Source of the DNA: Panax quinquefolius
Lineage: Eukaryota; Streptophyta; Magnoliopsida; Apiales; Araliaceae
Direction: 5' to 3'
Assembly: GCA_020205615.1 (NCBI GenBank)
Contig: CM035166.1
Coordinates: forward strand, 84,869,135 to 84,933,134
Length of the DNA: 64,000 nucleotides
How positions within the stretch are numbered: the first letter of the stretch is position 1; the number at the start of each line of letters is the position of its first letter. Positions 23,640-35,440 of this stretch are shown here, one piece after another. Made by a program: the position numbers and the translations under genes. The notes beneath the pieces were generated by a model. The model ran no database searches and was not told where the DNA came from. It saw only the letters and a list, made by a program, of their open reading frames with translations.

Positions 23640-24100
23640 GGTTCGCCGCCGTCCAGAGCTTCTTCCGGCCTAGAAGAATCCGAGAAGTTCCTCGAGTTTT
23701 TTTAGTGGAAAGTCCTTGGGGGTTACATGAGGAGTCATTTAGCCTTGATTTCTATCGAAAAATCTGAGAGAATGATAATGGCGATTTGGGCTCTGAAAGA
23801 GAGGATTTCAAGAAGGAAATGAAGGTTCCATTGTCATCTGAATTGGATCCTGATTATGTTGGGGAAGCTAGTTATGGCCTTAGAGAGAACCCCAATAAAT
23901 CTTGGAGGATTTCAGATTCAAAACATGGTGATTTGAAGAAATTAAATCTCTGTAAAGAATGTGGCAAAGGGTTTCCTTCATTGAGAGCTCTTTCTGGGTT
24001 GTTCTGGCCGGATTCTACGACTTTGGGTGGGCGACTAGTGGTGTTGGGTCGACGAATTCCAGGTTTCAATTTTGGCGAGGAAGAAGATGAACATTAGGGT
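23640..24100 (+). pseudogene. captured fragment of a ZAT-type C2H2 zinc-finger gene
   Basis: Three separate frames give recognisable pieces. FFSGKSLGG with MRSH (23695-23735, split by one missing base in a G run) is a QALGGH-class finger. A second frame has SYGLRENPNKSW (about 23870), a spacer motif of plant ZAT proteins. Then LCKECGKGFPSLRALSG (23950-24000) is the first half of another finger. The zinc-binding histidines of that finger are missing, because the sequence then diverges. The family are DNA-binding transcription factors. This copy is a chimaeric fragment, antisense-capable at most, not a working gene. Confidence 0.65.
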
Positions 24101-24465
24101 TTGAGTTTGAATTAATTAGAAAAAAAATGAGGATAAATAATATTTTAATGAGTTATGTTTGTAATTTGTATTATTTCTTTTTTGTCTAAAAATTTCAAAA
24201 AAATTATTTGGTCTTATACCGTCAAATATAATCATGTACATGGCAAAATTATATTTTTATTTATTATTTTATTTTAGGCTTATCTATTCATTTTGAAGGA
24301 GAAAGAAAATAGGAAATGAAAAATTATTAAAAAATAAATTAAAATATTTATTAAAATTTTATTATTATTTTATTTATTTTTTGTCACATAATCAATGATT
24401 TTATTTTATTATTTTTTTTGTGTTGCCACATCAGAAAATAATGATTTTTTTTTCAATGCCACGTG

Positions 24466-24615
24466 TGTAATTATTTGAAGTCCGTCCAAGAAATTGGAAG
24501 GAATGACTTGATTGTACATTTTTAAAAACCACAGTGTGTCAATTGAATATTTTTAAAGCACAGTGATTAATTGCTTAAACACTACAACCACAGTGGAGTA
24601 AAAGTGTTTTTTTCC
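24466..24615 (-). repeat. right terminal inverted repeat of the Pack-MULE
   Basis: Inverted copy of 22616-22765, with several substitutions between the two arms. Confidence 0.85.
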
Positions 24616-24711
24616 ATTCATAATACATTAACACCTCATGTTTTTTTTAAATGATTTAGCCACATGTATTATATATGATTTACTATATTACTATACATAT
24701 GCACATATATA

Positions 24712-24713
<2 letters not shown>

Positions 24714-24750
<37 letters not shown>

Positions 24751-24766
24751 AACACACACACACACA

Positions 24767-24859
<93 letters not shown>
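24714..24859. repeat. compound (AC)n(AT)n microsatellite
   Basis: About 100 bp of AC with a few interruptions, then about 44 bp of AT, at the position where units 1 and 2 have only (TA)n. Confidence 0.95.
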
Positions 24860-24861
<2 letters not shown>

Positions 24862-25119
24862 CATTTTACATGTAATTCCAATAAATCATTATTTGATCAT
24901 TTGTACATTTATAATTATGTATAAAAATGTGAGACCCCAAATTTTATGAAATAAAAGTATTCAATTTTTCTATTTTAGTAAATGGTTAAATTGATAAAAT
25001 ATTAAAGTTAAGGGTGATATGTGATTTTTTTTTAAGTAGACAAGTTGTCATAAAATACCTGGTTACTATTCACTCTAGTATTATTCACTCGGGTATTTGG
25101 GATACTTTTTGTGTCGGAG

Positions 25120-25370
25120 TACTATTCATGAGTTACTATTCACGAATTACTATTCATGAGTTACTATTCACGAGTGCCTATTCATGAGTTACTATTCACG
25201 AGTTACTATTCACGAGTTACTATTCTTGAGTTACTATTCACGAGTTACTATTCATGAGTTACTATTCATGAGTTACTATTCACGAGTTACTATTCATGAA
25301 TTACTATTCACGAGTTACTATTCACAAGTTACTATTCACGAGTTACTATTCACGGAATACTATTCACCCG
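25120..25370 (+). repeat. 14-bp tandem array in LTR
   Basis: About 18 copies of GAGTTACTATTCAC or GAGTTACTATTCAT. The 3' LTR of the same element has only about 10 copies (28531-28668). Confidence 0.9.
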
Positions 25371-25469
25371 AACAAAATATATTTCTTTTCGGTCCAAATT
25401 ATTTTTGGGTACAATATTATTCCATGAAGAGATGTACTAATTTTTCAGACCGTTGGTTGAAATTATAAC

Positions 25470-25800
25470 AGAAAAGCTTTTTATATAAAATAGAATACTT
25501 TTATAAAGTTATTCTATAAATAGAATATATTATATTCTATTATGTATAGTGTTTTGCATAGTAAAATCTTTTATATAAAATGTAATACTTTTATAAAGTT
25601 ATTCTATAAATAGAATATATTATATTACATTGTGTATAGTGTTTTGCGATAGTAAAATCTTTTTATATAAAAATGTAATACTTTATTAAAGTTATTCTAT
25701 AAATAGAATATATTATATTTTATTACGCATAGTGTTTTGCATAGTGTCTGCATATAGTGTTTGCATAGTAAAAATCTTTTTATATAAAATAGAATATATT
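25470..25800 (+). repeat. 90-110 bp tandem repeat in LTR
   Basis: Three to four copies of AATCTTTTTATATAAAATAG with TTCTATAAATAGAATATATT and AGTGTTTTGCATAG. Each copy contains a TATAAATA word; the equivalent array in the 3' LTR is 28770-29095. Confidence 0.8.
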
Positions 25801-25900
25801 ATATTTTATTTAAAAGATTTTGCTTTAAATATGGACCGTCCGATTAAAGTAAATCAACTGGACCGTTTCATGGGGTTGGTTCTTATTCATTCCATTCTTC

Positions 25901-25908
25901 TATAAATA
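25901..25908 (+). promoter_or_regulatory. core TATA box of element C 5' LTR
   Basis: TATAAATAGAAGCTCATTC followed by the leader ACTCTCTAGAGAGAAACTAT. It matches the TATA context of the solo LTR at 1704 and of the 3' LTR (29188-29195). Confidence 0.6.
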
Positions 25909-26119
25909 GAAGCTCATTCTTTCATTATTTCTTATTTAATTCATTTGAAACTCTCTAGAGAGAAACTATAGAGAATTCTTCTTCTATAATCTTGAGCGTA
26001 TTTCTTTAGAGTTTAAGAAAACTTTGAGAGTAGTGCAAGTTTTCTTCGAGTATATCCTCGCCCTACTAGTTGAAATACTCTTATTTGAAAGGTAAAGGGA
26101 TATTGTTATAGTAAGGGGT

Positions 26120-26760
26120 GTTATTCTTTCTTATTCATGAAGAGAACTTCTGTTATTCCATTATTTATTATTCTGTTGGAATAACCTGTAAAAGTGGCAT
26201 ACCCTATACATAACCTGTATACGCGGCATACCCTATACCTGGTGAAATCCTTATGTTATTCCATTCTTTATTATTCTGTTGGAATAACCTGTATGCGTGG
26301 TTTACCCTATACTTGGTGGAATGACCTGTATATGCGGTTTACCCAATACTTGGTGATCTTCTTTTATTATTCCGCATTTATTATTCTGTCAGAATATCTT
26401 GTCGGTGTGAATTTCACCTGACCTGGTTCCATTACTTATTATTCCGTATTTACGATTCTGTTGGAATATCCTGTCTGTGTATTTTACACCGGACCTAGTT
26501 CCGTCTTTATTATTCTGTATTTATTATTCTGTTGAGAATAACCTGTCTGTGCGGTTTCTATCGCATGCATGGTGAATCCTTCTGTTATTCCATTCTTTAT
26601 TATTCTGTTGGAATAACCTGTCTATGTGAATACCACATGCATGGTGAATGATCCTTTATATTCATTCCTTATTATATTGTGGAAATAATCTGTTTAAGTG
26701 GATTACCGCATGGCGGTAAAAATCCATATGCAGTTTCATATATTCTTTATTATATTGTTG
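26120..26760 (+). repeat. 65-75 bp tandem repeat in LTR
   Basis: About eight diverged copies of TTATTATTCTGTTGGAATA followed by CCTGT and a variable GTG-GGTTT-CC tail. The related array in the solo LTR is at about 1905-2330. Confidence 0.8.
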
Positions 26761-28003
26761 GTTATTGGTTTTACAGTTGTATGTCTTTGACCCATAGTGA
26801 AACGATGATAGGTTGTTGAATATCTTTGGCCTATGTGCAAAGATGAATTGTTAATTGATAGCTTTGGCCCGTAGTGCAAAGATGGACAGGTGTATGACAT
26901 GATCATGACCACTGGTGATACTAATGAATATCCTTGGCCGTAGTGCAGGGATGATTCGATGATGAAAATTATTTATTTAGCTGAGTCTCAGCGATGGATT
27001 TTATAGTTGAACATCTTTGGAACGTAGTGCAAAGATAGACAACTGATTGGTATGATCATTGTTATTACATCTGAATATCTTTAGCCTTTGGGGTAAGGAT
27101 ATTGAGTAAATGTTATATTAAGCCTTTGTGGCAAGAAGGAATTGTTTATTCACATTATTATAAATATGAATTGTGAATTTAACTAACATCTTTGGTGGTT
27201 CAGGTGAAGACACGTGATGAAAGTTCTATTTGTCTTGAGTATAGCAAAGAACTGTTGATGAGTATTACAGGAATAAAATATCAACGATGGACTTTTAATT
27301 TGGAGGAGAAAGTAGACATTATGTTCTACTTGACTCTTCTAATGGATTGTTGATTCCGCTGCAATTATGGTTGAAAAGTTTTATTATCTATCATATATTC
27401 TAAATCTCTAATTTATTCTGATAAAGGCTGTTGATAAATTAATTATCTTAGCCATGATATTCTTTACTGGGCTAGTTGTGCTCACCCTTTTGCTTCACAA
27501 TTTCTTTCAGGTAATAAGAGTGTAGCAGAATTCGGCGGGGATAACAGGAAATAGTGTGATGGTTCGAGATCGTCAAGTTTCTCAATACATTATAAAAGCG
27601 GCATTTATTATGCAACAAATAATTGTATTGAAGACCTAAGATGTGTGTGTCGTATTTTATACGTCACATAATAATTGATTTTGGCGAACAACAATAGGGT
27701 GATGAGAACCCGACTTTGAAAGCATCAAAAGTGCACCTCATTAGAATGAATATGATAGTAATCTTCTCGTTCTTCTTTGGGGTCTTAAAATATTTCTTTG
27801 CAGATTTTATATGGCATTGTAACAATTTGAGTTTGATATCGCTCACGAGACAATATTGTATTAAAACTCACGATTAGCTCGTAATTCGTATTTTATACGA
27901 TAGTTCAACAGTTGTATAAATGGAGTTTTTATTTGATTTTTATAATGTGATATCTGGCGACTCAAAATGGGTGATGTATACCTAATTTTGGGGGCGTCAC
28001 AAT

Positions 28004-28015
28004 TGGTATCAGAGC
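28004..28015 (+). other. primer-binding site of element C
   Basis: TGGTATCAGAGC, complementary to the 3' end of plant initiator tRNA-Met, two bases after the LTR. Confidence 0.85.
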
Positions 28016-28326
28016 TTAGGGATATGGTCAGCTGGCGGAGATAAGAGTCTAGAACTAGGAGGGGAGAGACGAGCTATATACTTCGCTAGTGTGTGACTTA
28101 CCTAAGCTGAAATTGTTTACTTGATAAGTTGACAAATTGTGATATGTTAATTAACCTTTGTTTTGAAGCTATATTCTAGAATGATATCTGAAATACAGGA
28201 GATGAGAAATGGGAAAATCATGATAGCGAGGAAATTACCGGGAAGGTACAATCTGAAAATAAAGCAATATATTCTCATCTCTTCGAATATCAGGTACGTA
28301 CATAAATTTCGAGGGCGAAATTTCAT
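28016..28326 (+). pseudogene. residual interior of element C
   Basis: The first half is leader homologous (reverse complement) to 10190-10350 and 38010-38174. After about 28185 it matches the last roughly 30 codons of the chromodomain region of A (5540-5640) and the terminal AATTTCGAGGGCGAAATTTC context. The junction is at TATTCTAGAATGATATC; the same words occur in D (about 60695, reverse strand). Confidence 0.65.
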
Positions 28327-28339
28327 AAGGAGGGGAGAT
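28327..28339 (+). other. polypurine tract of element C
   Basis: AAGGAGGGGAGAT abutting the 3' LTR. Confidence 0.8.
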
Positions 28340-29612
28340 TGTGAGACCCCAAATTTTATGAAATAAAAGTATTCAATTTTTCTATTTTAGTAAATGGTTA
28401 AATTGATAAAATGTTAAAGTTAAGGGTGATATGTGAATTTTTTTTTAAGTAGACAAGTTGTCATAAAATACCCGGTTACTATTCACTCTAGTATTATTCA
28501 CTCGGGTATTTGGGACACTTTTTGTGTCAGAGTACTATTCATGAGTTACTATTCACGAGTTACTATTCATGAGTTACTATTCACGAGTTACTATTCACAA
28601 GTTACTATTCACGAGTTACTATTCACAAGTTACTATTCACGAGTTACTATTCACGGGATACTATTCACCCGAACAAAATATATTTCTTTTCGGTCCAAAT
28701 CATTTTTGGGTACAATATTATTCCATGAAGAGATGTACTAATTTTTCAGACCGTTGGTTGAAATTATAACAGAAAAGCTTTTTATATAAAATAGAATACT
28801 TTTATAAAGTTATTCTATAAATAGAATATATTATATCCTATTATGCATAGTGTTTTGCATAGTAAAATCTTTTTATATAAAACAGAATACTTTTATAAAG
28901 TTATTCTATAAATAGAATATATTATATTCTATTGTGCGTAGTGTTTTTTGTATAGTAAAATATTTTTATATAAAACAGAATACTTTATTAAAGTTATTCT
29001 ATAAATAGAATATATTATATTTTATTATGCATAGTATTTGCATAGTGCCTGCATAGTAAAAATCTTTTTATATAAAATAGAATATATTATATTTTATTTA
29101 AAAGATTTTGCTTTAAATATGGATCGTCCGATTAATGTAAATCAATCTGGACCGTTCATGGGTTGGTTACTATTCGTTCCATTCTTCTATAAATAGAAGC
29201 TCATTCTTTCATTATTTCTTACGAATTCACTGAAACTCTAGACAGAGAAACTATAGAGAGAATTCTTCTTCTATAATCTTGAGCGTATTTCTTAAGAGTT
29301 TAAGAAAACTTTGAGAGTAGTGTAAGTTTTCTTCGAGTATATCCTCGCTCTAGTAGTCGGAATACTCTTATTTGAAAGGTAAAGGGATATTGTTATAGTA
29401 AGGGGTGTTAATCTTTCTTATTCATGAAGAGAACTTCTGTTATTCCATTCTTTATTATTCTGTTGGAATAACCTGTAAAAGTGGCATACCCTATACATAA
29501 CTTGTATACGCGGCATACCCTATACATGGTGAAATCCTTATGTTATTCCATTCTTTATTATTCTGTTGAAATAACCTGTATGCGTGGTTTACCCTATACT
29601 TGGTGGAATGAC
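28340..29612 (+). repeat. 3' LTR of element C, truncated
   Basis: Matches the first part of the 5' LTR apart from shorter arrays. It breaks off after ACTTGGTGGAATGACCT, losing roughly 1.7 kb. TATA box at 29188-29195. Confidence 0.85.
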
Positions 29613-30025
29613 CTTTATATTATTCTTTATTATTTATTAATTATTTTAATTCACTCATTTAATTTATACAACTAATTGTATAAAATTAAATTTAATTATC
29701 TCCTTCCTTCCATAAATTGTTTCAAAACAATTTATTTAACCTATACATTTTGTCTCAAATTAAATATTAATTTACTAATTTGACACCAATATTTATATAT
29801 TGGTTCTTCAAACGTATTCAATTATACTTACTTGGCATAATATCGAATATTAAGTCATTAACCACGTTACGTTTAATTATTGTAACATAGTATTATTTCC
29901 CATTTAATAGAATAAATTTCTTTATTCCGTTAATTAAAGTCAATATATTAGCTTCCTCATCTCATAGTTTCAATTCATCTTTATTTGGCATAATGTATTA
30001 AGTCATCTCATAACTATACTACAAT

Positions 30026-30072
<47 letters not shown>

Positions 30073-30335
30073 GAGTTTAATTAACTCCCTCATTTTTATT
30101 AAAATAAAATACTCATATTAATTCACTATTTAATTAAGTTAATTGATCACATCATTTATGAAATTTAATTCGTAATAACTCTATTGTTGTTCAAGGCTTA
30201 TTATTGAAATTATATTATTCATAATAAAATCTAAACTTAATCTCAATTAATTAATTGATTTTTTTTCACTTAGTATTTCATTTCTTAATTAATTCATCCA
30301 CTTTTTTTAATAGTTTAATGAACTATTAAATCTCA

Positions 30336-30379
<44 letters not shown>

Positions 30380-30540
30380 CACCTTTATATACATGGTTAA
30401 TTTTCCCAAAAAAATCACATATTTCAAAAATATATATATAACACATATACATTTATTCAAACCCGACATGTTTCATAACAATTAGTATTTTATTTATTTA
30501 ATTCTTATTTTAATAATTTCAGAAAATCCGAAAAATCACA
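29613..30540 (-). repeat. end of tandem array and LTR end of an older chromovirus
   Basis: 29640-30453 repeats the AT-rich half and the beginning of the next composite unit. 30454-30540 is not in the other units and ends AAAAATCACA next to a polypurine tract (30541-30556). This suggests that the AT-rich part of the units derives from the LTR of a minus-strand Ty3/gypsy element. The outer LTR limit is not resolved. (TA)n tracts at 30033-30071 and 30339-30377. Confidence 0.55.
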
Positions 30541-30850
30541 TTCTTCCCCTCTTATAAGAATTTCGTTCTCAAAATTACAAATACTGAACCACTTACTCAA
30601 TTTTCGTCTAATTTCTTACAAAATTTTAATGTTGAATTACTTCAACGTACTATTTCCACTTAGGTGTTATATTACCTATCTAATCCCTTTTCTCAACAAA
30701 TTCTTATAGATTTTATTTAATAATCTTTATTAAACTCAATTATATTCCGAGTATTACTTTATCTTTTAACACGATAACTTTCTTCTCTAAGGATCATTGT
30801 AAGCCATAATTGTCATAATAGTTCAATATTATAATTTACAAAACTCATAA
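30541..30850 (-). pseudogene. 3' end of the older chromovirus interior
   Basis: Minus-strand TATAAGAGGGGAAGAA forms a polypurine tract next to the LTR, preceded by GAGAACGAAATTC, the usual end of chromovirus pol. The rest of this piece has no readable frame. Element B interrupts it at 30851. Confidence 0.6.
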
Positions 30851-33329
30851 TGTGACAACCCCAAAATAGGTATACAACACCCATTCTGAGTCGCCAAATA
30901 CATGGTACAGAAAGCAAACTACAACTTCAATAATACAATTATCGTACAAAATACGACAACACATACTGTGAGTTCAAATACAAATATTGTCTTCTAGACA
31001 GTATCCACACTCAAATAATTCCTCATTACAATTATTTAAACACTATCTTACAGAAATAGTGAGGACTGCTAAAATATCTTTCTAAAACCATCACTCGCAC
31101 TACCCAGACTAGTTCTCTTTATGTTCTCACCTCTTGAGAAAAATGGAACAAAAAGGAAAAGGGTGAGCTCAACTAGCCCAGTAAAGAATATTATGACTAA
31201 GATAATATACAACAAATTATCGTTAGTCTTCAACAGGAAAAAATCTGATAAAATATAATAGACAACAAGTTTTAGATCAACAACTGCAGCGAAAACAAAA
31301 ATCCATTAGAAGAGTCAAGTAGAGAATGAGTTCTACTATCTTCTAAGATTTAAAAGTCCATCATCAATTTTATCCCTGTAACAACAATCAATATACAACT
31401 TTAATCAATATTCATCTTTGCACTCTGAAGCCAAAGATATTCATTTGTATCACCAGTTTAGTTGGTCATGTTCATCTCAACACTGTTCATCTTTCGCTCT
31501 CTGGGCCAAAGATATTCATCAGTTAATCATTCATCTTTGCACTACAGGCCAAAGATATTCAGTAATATCATCATTTAGGACTGAGGATGATAAAAAATAT
31601 TTTAAAGAAAATGAATCCAGTGAGACAGAAGAACAAATAGTAAGGATTTGTAAAACAGTTTATCCAAGATCAATAATACTCCATAATAACCAATTTTGAA
31701 ACAAAATTCAAGAATAAAGATCAAAACATGGATACAATCAAAGATAGTAACCATAATAGACATCTTGGACAAGAAGAAGAAAATTTCATTTTTCGGTGAA
31801 TAGTGCCGTATTCGTGAATAGTGCCGTATACATGAATAGTAACCCCGACACAAAAAGTTCCAAATTTGATAAAAACATTCACCAATATTTTGGCATAATG
31901 ATATTGAAGAAAATAATATCATTTAAGAAGAAAATAACATCCCTTACCTCAAAATAACCGTACTTCTGACTGAATTTCGGATATAGTGCTGACAGAAACT
32001 TGTACTAAAAAAATAGAAACTCACAAAGTATCTAAATACTCACAAAATACGCTCGATAATATAGAGAGAGAAAGAGAGAAAACTTATGTTTATGGTGTGA
32101 TTTTCAATTCTAACTTAGCCCTCTATTTATAGGAAAATGTTAGCAGACTTGACCTGCAACCTGATGGCTTTACTTGCTACTATTCCCACCCACCACATTT
32201 GAAATAAAATTCAGCACATTTCTTCACCAACCACAAGTGGGGCCCACTCAATTCTAGAATTTTTCACCAAAATGCTAAATTCGGATACTTCAACAATTTT
32301 TGAACCACTCACCTCTTAAAATTCATAACAAATCATACGTTCATTTTTAACGGTTCAAAATTTGTGGACATATACTCAACTTATATATGTATAACATATC
32401 CAAAAATTACAACGATCCAACGGTCGGATTAAAAATTATAACTCACGCAATATATCTCAAAAACACTGGTCTAATTTTTTAATACATTCATTCCGACAAA
32501 AATACTGATAAAACACCTCAGCATTAACTCTTTCATTTTTAACCACAATAAATATATCCAACATTTATATCCACATAAAATAAATATTTCCTTATCATAT
32601 GAATCAATAATTAATTATTCACAAATAATATTACAGAATCACATTTATGACAACCAGTCGCGTTCTAGGAAAGAGGGGCTTTCAATAAGAATTTCTCCTT
32701 CTTTGGTATGATTAGGTGACCAAACCTCTCCTTGACAGAACTTTCTAGACATTGCCAATAATGCTATCTAATAATATTATTCAAATAATATGAATTATTG
32801 ATCTGATAATGGGAAATACTGTGCAGTGACAATTATTGAAACAACAATAATATAAAATATCAACGCAGACACAATTATTGAATCGATAAAATAAAATATT
32901 GAGCGGTAACTACTGTAACAATTATTGAGTAGTGCCTTCTTACGTAAGGATCAATAATTCATCAATACTGTGCATCCACGCGTATTACTGTATTTTAACC
33001 ACTGGGTATTCCAACATTGTTAATGGTAACAATTACGTCGTTATTTATAAAAACTCAAACTTGTCGTTTTCTTCATCCCATAATTATTCTGTTATGGGGC
33101 CCACAAAAATGGCTGCTTGGTAAATGCGAATATTCCCCGACAACAAGAATATTCCACGACCAAATGAATATTCCCCGACAACAATGATTATTTTATAACC
33201 ACTTGCATATTTTGTAAAATTTGCACATTTCACCCATAACCAAAATTATTATATCAAATTAATACCTTATTATTCACAATAATAATTAGAAGAAATTCGA
33301 TTTTATTTATAATAAGTTGGGGTCTTACA
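30851..33329 (-). repeat. 3' LTR of element B
   Basis: 2479 bp, TGTGACAACC to GGTCTTACA. Minus-strand TATA box at 32124-32131. Contains about four copies of the CATCTTTGCACTAC motif (31405-31560). Confidence 0.9.
32124..32131 (-). promoter_or_regulatory. TATA box in element B 3' LTR
   Basis: Minus-strand TATAAATA, same context as 39459-39466. Confidence 0.55.
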
Positions 33330-33379
33330 ACCTCCCCTCCTTATGAAATTTCGTCCTCGAAATTGACATACGATACACA

Positions 33380-34955
33380 GTGTTTAGAAAAAGTGAGGAT
33401 ACCTCGCTTTCATTTTTGATTCCAACTCCCGGTCATTTCTTGATAACATGGTTTCGCACAAAACCTTAACTTGTGGTATAACCTGCAGTGCGTAGGACAT
33501 GCTCTTTCCTATCCATGATCTTAACAGGTACTTCTTCGTACGTTAAATCTTCGGCTATCTCGTCTGGTTCTAATGCAATAATATGGTTCGGGTCGTTCAC
33601 ATATTTACGAATATGGATATGTTAAAAACATTATGAACATGAGACGTACTTGGAGGTAATGCGAGTCTATAGGCCACATTTTCTATTCGGTCAAGAATCT
33701 CAAATGGACCAACAAATCGTGGATTGAGCTTTCCTCTCTTCCCAAATCTTGTAACTCCCTTCCATGGTGTAACACGTAACAATACATGATCCCCAATATT
33801 AAATTCCACGTCCTTCCGATGAAGATCCGCATAACTCTTTTGTCGATCATGTGCCATTTGTATACGTTGTCGAATCGTTTGGATCTTCTCTGTAGTCATG
33901 CGTACCAACTCTAGTCCCAATAATGTTGCTTCACCCACCTCGTCCCAGCATACTGGAGAACGACACTTTTGTCCATACAATGCCTCAAATGGAGCCATGC
34001 CTATACTTGCTTGATAACTGTTGTTGTAGGAGAATTCCACCAGTGGCAAGTACTTATCCCAACTTTCTTTAAAATCTAGGACACAAAGTCTTAATAGATC
34101 TTCAAGGGTTTGAATAGTCCTCTCTGATTGTCCATCCGTTTGAGGATGGTATGCCGAACTGAATCGTAAATTCGTGCCCATAGCTTTCTGCAAGCTAACC
34201 CAAAATCGTGAAGTGAATCTTGGGTCACGATCCGAAACTATGGATACTGGCATGCCATGCAATCGCACAATCTCATTCACGTACATACGAGTAAGACGTT
34301 CAAGGGAATAAGTCTCACGTATCGGTAAGAAATGGGCAGACTTGGTTAATCTATCAACAATAACCCAAATCGTATCTATGCCTTGTGAAACCTTGGGAAG
34401 ACCCGTAACGAAATCCATAGTAATGTGTTCCCACTTCCATTTTGGAATATCAAGTGGTTGTAATTGACCCTTTGGCATTTGATGCTCCGCCTTTACACGT
34501 TGACAAGTTAAACACCTCGAGATAAACTCCGCGATCTCTCTTTTCATATTGCTCCACCAAAATGTATGTCGAAGATCATGATACATTTTGGTACTCCCAG
34601 GATGGATTGCAAACGGTGTGTTGTGTGCCTCCATCATGATTCTATGCTTCAAGTCAGAATCATTAGGAACACAAAGTCTGGAGTTGAATATAAGTATTCC
34701 TTCTTCATCGATTCTTATTTCTGGAATAACACCTTCTTGCATTTTCTTCTTCATACGCATCAGCTCCATGTCCGTAGCTTGAACAGCTTTAACTTTATTG
34801 ATTAAAGTCGGTTCTACTCGTATATTCGCCATCATCATGTGGGTCCCTAGAGTCTTTAATTCTACCTCCATCCTTTGCAAGTCATACGAATGGGCCTTTG
34901 TATTGACAATATCGCTTTTCGTATTTCGATATGATCTTCTACGATCAATCGTCAT
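33380..34955 (-). CDS. integrase and chromodomain region of element B
   Basis: A 452-codon open frame (33597-34955, minus) covers an RNase H-integrase linker, the HHCC zinc finger (His111, His118, Cys148, Cys151), the catalytic core with Asp181 (MDFVTGLP), Asp242 (VSDRDPRF) and Glu278 (QTDGQSERT), giving D-35-E spacing, and the GPF/Y module ([10 protein letters not shown], about 411-420). It ends early in VFNISIF. Beyond, in other frames down to 33380, [20 protein letters not shown] marks the chromodomain. Inserts element cDNA, with the chromodomain biasing toward heterochromatin. Catalytic residues are present, but the polyprotein is interrupted on both sides, so I regard it as inactive unless the breaks are sequencing errors. 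Confidence 0.85.
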
Positions 34956-35440
34956 TCACTATGTTCGCTTTTCCAGGATGATATTGAATAGTGTGATTGT
35001 AATCTTTCAATAGTTTAAGCCAACGTCGTTCCCGCATGTTGAGTTCTTTTTGGGTGAAGAAATATTTGAGGCTTTTATGGTTCGTATAAATCTCCACTTT
35101 CTCCCCCATACAAGTAGTGTCTCCAAATTTTCAACGCGAATACAACTGCTGCCAACTCTAGATCATGAGTAGGATAATTCCTCTCATATTCTTTGAGTTG
35201 TCGTGAGGCATAGGCTATGACTTTCCCATGTTGCATGAGAACACATCCTAACCCTTTGCACGAAGCATCATTTGTATATAACAAATCCATCCGTACCGGA
35301 TGGTATTGCGAAATAGGTCTTAGAAATGAGTTTCCTCTTGAGCTCTTGGAAACTCTTCTCGCATTCCTCGCTCCATCTGAATTTTGTATCTTTTCGAGTC
35401 GGTGAGTTAGCGGAGTAGCGATTCGAGAAAATCCTTCCAC
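34956..35440 (-). pseudogene. RNase H domain of element B
   Basis: Minus-strand open piece 35075-35440 with [20 protein letters not shown] and [21 protein letters not shown] frameshift follows in the Gly-Glu stretch, and the join to integrase at 34940-35075 is broken. Confidence 0.78.

Larger units (their letters stand above)
22616..24615. mobile_element. Pack-MULE (non-autonomous Mutator-like element)
   Basis: 2.0 kb with long terminal inverted repeats: the outer 115 bp pair well and a second block (about 22950-23035 against 24300-24415) also pairs inverted. No transposase. It interrupts tandem unit 3; the flanks repeat ATTCATA (22603-22609 and 24616-24622), part of a Mutator-type target duplication of about 9 bp with mismatches. 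The centre (about 23610-24110) is GC-richer and holds a captured zinc-finger gene fragment. Confidence 0.8.
24928..28001 (+). repeat. 5' LTR of element C
   Basis: 3.07 kb, TGTGAGACCCC to GGGCGTCACA. It contains, in order, a 14-bp array (25120-25370), a 90-110 bp array (25470-25800), the core promoter, a 65-75 bp array (26120-26760) and scattered copies of an ATCTTTGGCC-TGCAAAGATG motif (26815-27140). Confidence 0.88.
24928..29612 (+). mobile_element. element C: Tekay derivative without gag-pol
   Basis: 5' LTR 24928-28001, interior 28002-28339 (338 bp), 3' LTR 28340 to about 29612 (truncated). The interior keeps an intact primer-binding site, leader sequence shared with A and B, the end of a chromodomain coding region and a polypurine tract. 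All of gag, protease, RT, RNase H and most of integrase are absent. It was inserted in tandem unit 3 after TATAAAAA; the 3' flank resumes roughly 110 bp further on. It would need proteins from a related element to move. Confidence 0.82.
21601..30270. repeat. tandem composite unit 3, interrupted twice
   Basis: Subtracting the Pack-MULE (22616-24615) and element C (24928 to about 29612) leaves about 1.98 kb, the same size as unit 2. The AT-rich half resumes at about 29640. A further partial unit (30270-30453) ends the array. Confidence 0.8.

Noticed and set aside
24669..24881. Open frames on both strands at about 24.7 kb
   Set aside because: They translate an (AC)n(AT)n microsatellite into alternating two-residue peptides.
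34566..35013. Plus-strand frames across the integrase of element B
   Set aside because: They are antisense shadows of the 452-codon minus-strand integrase frame.
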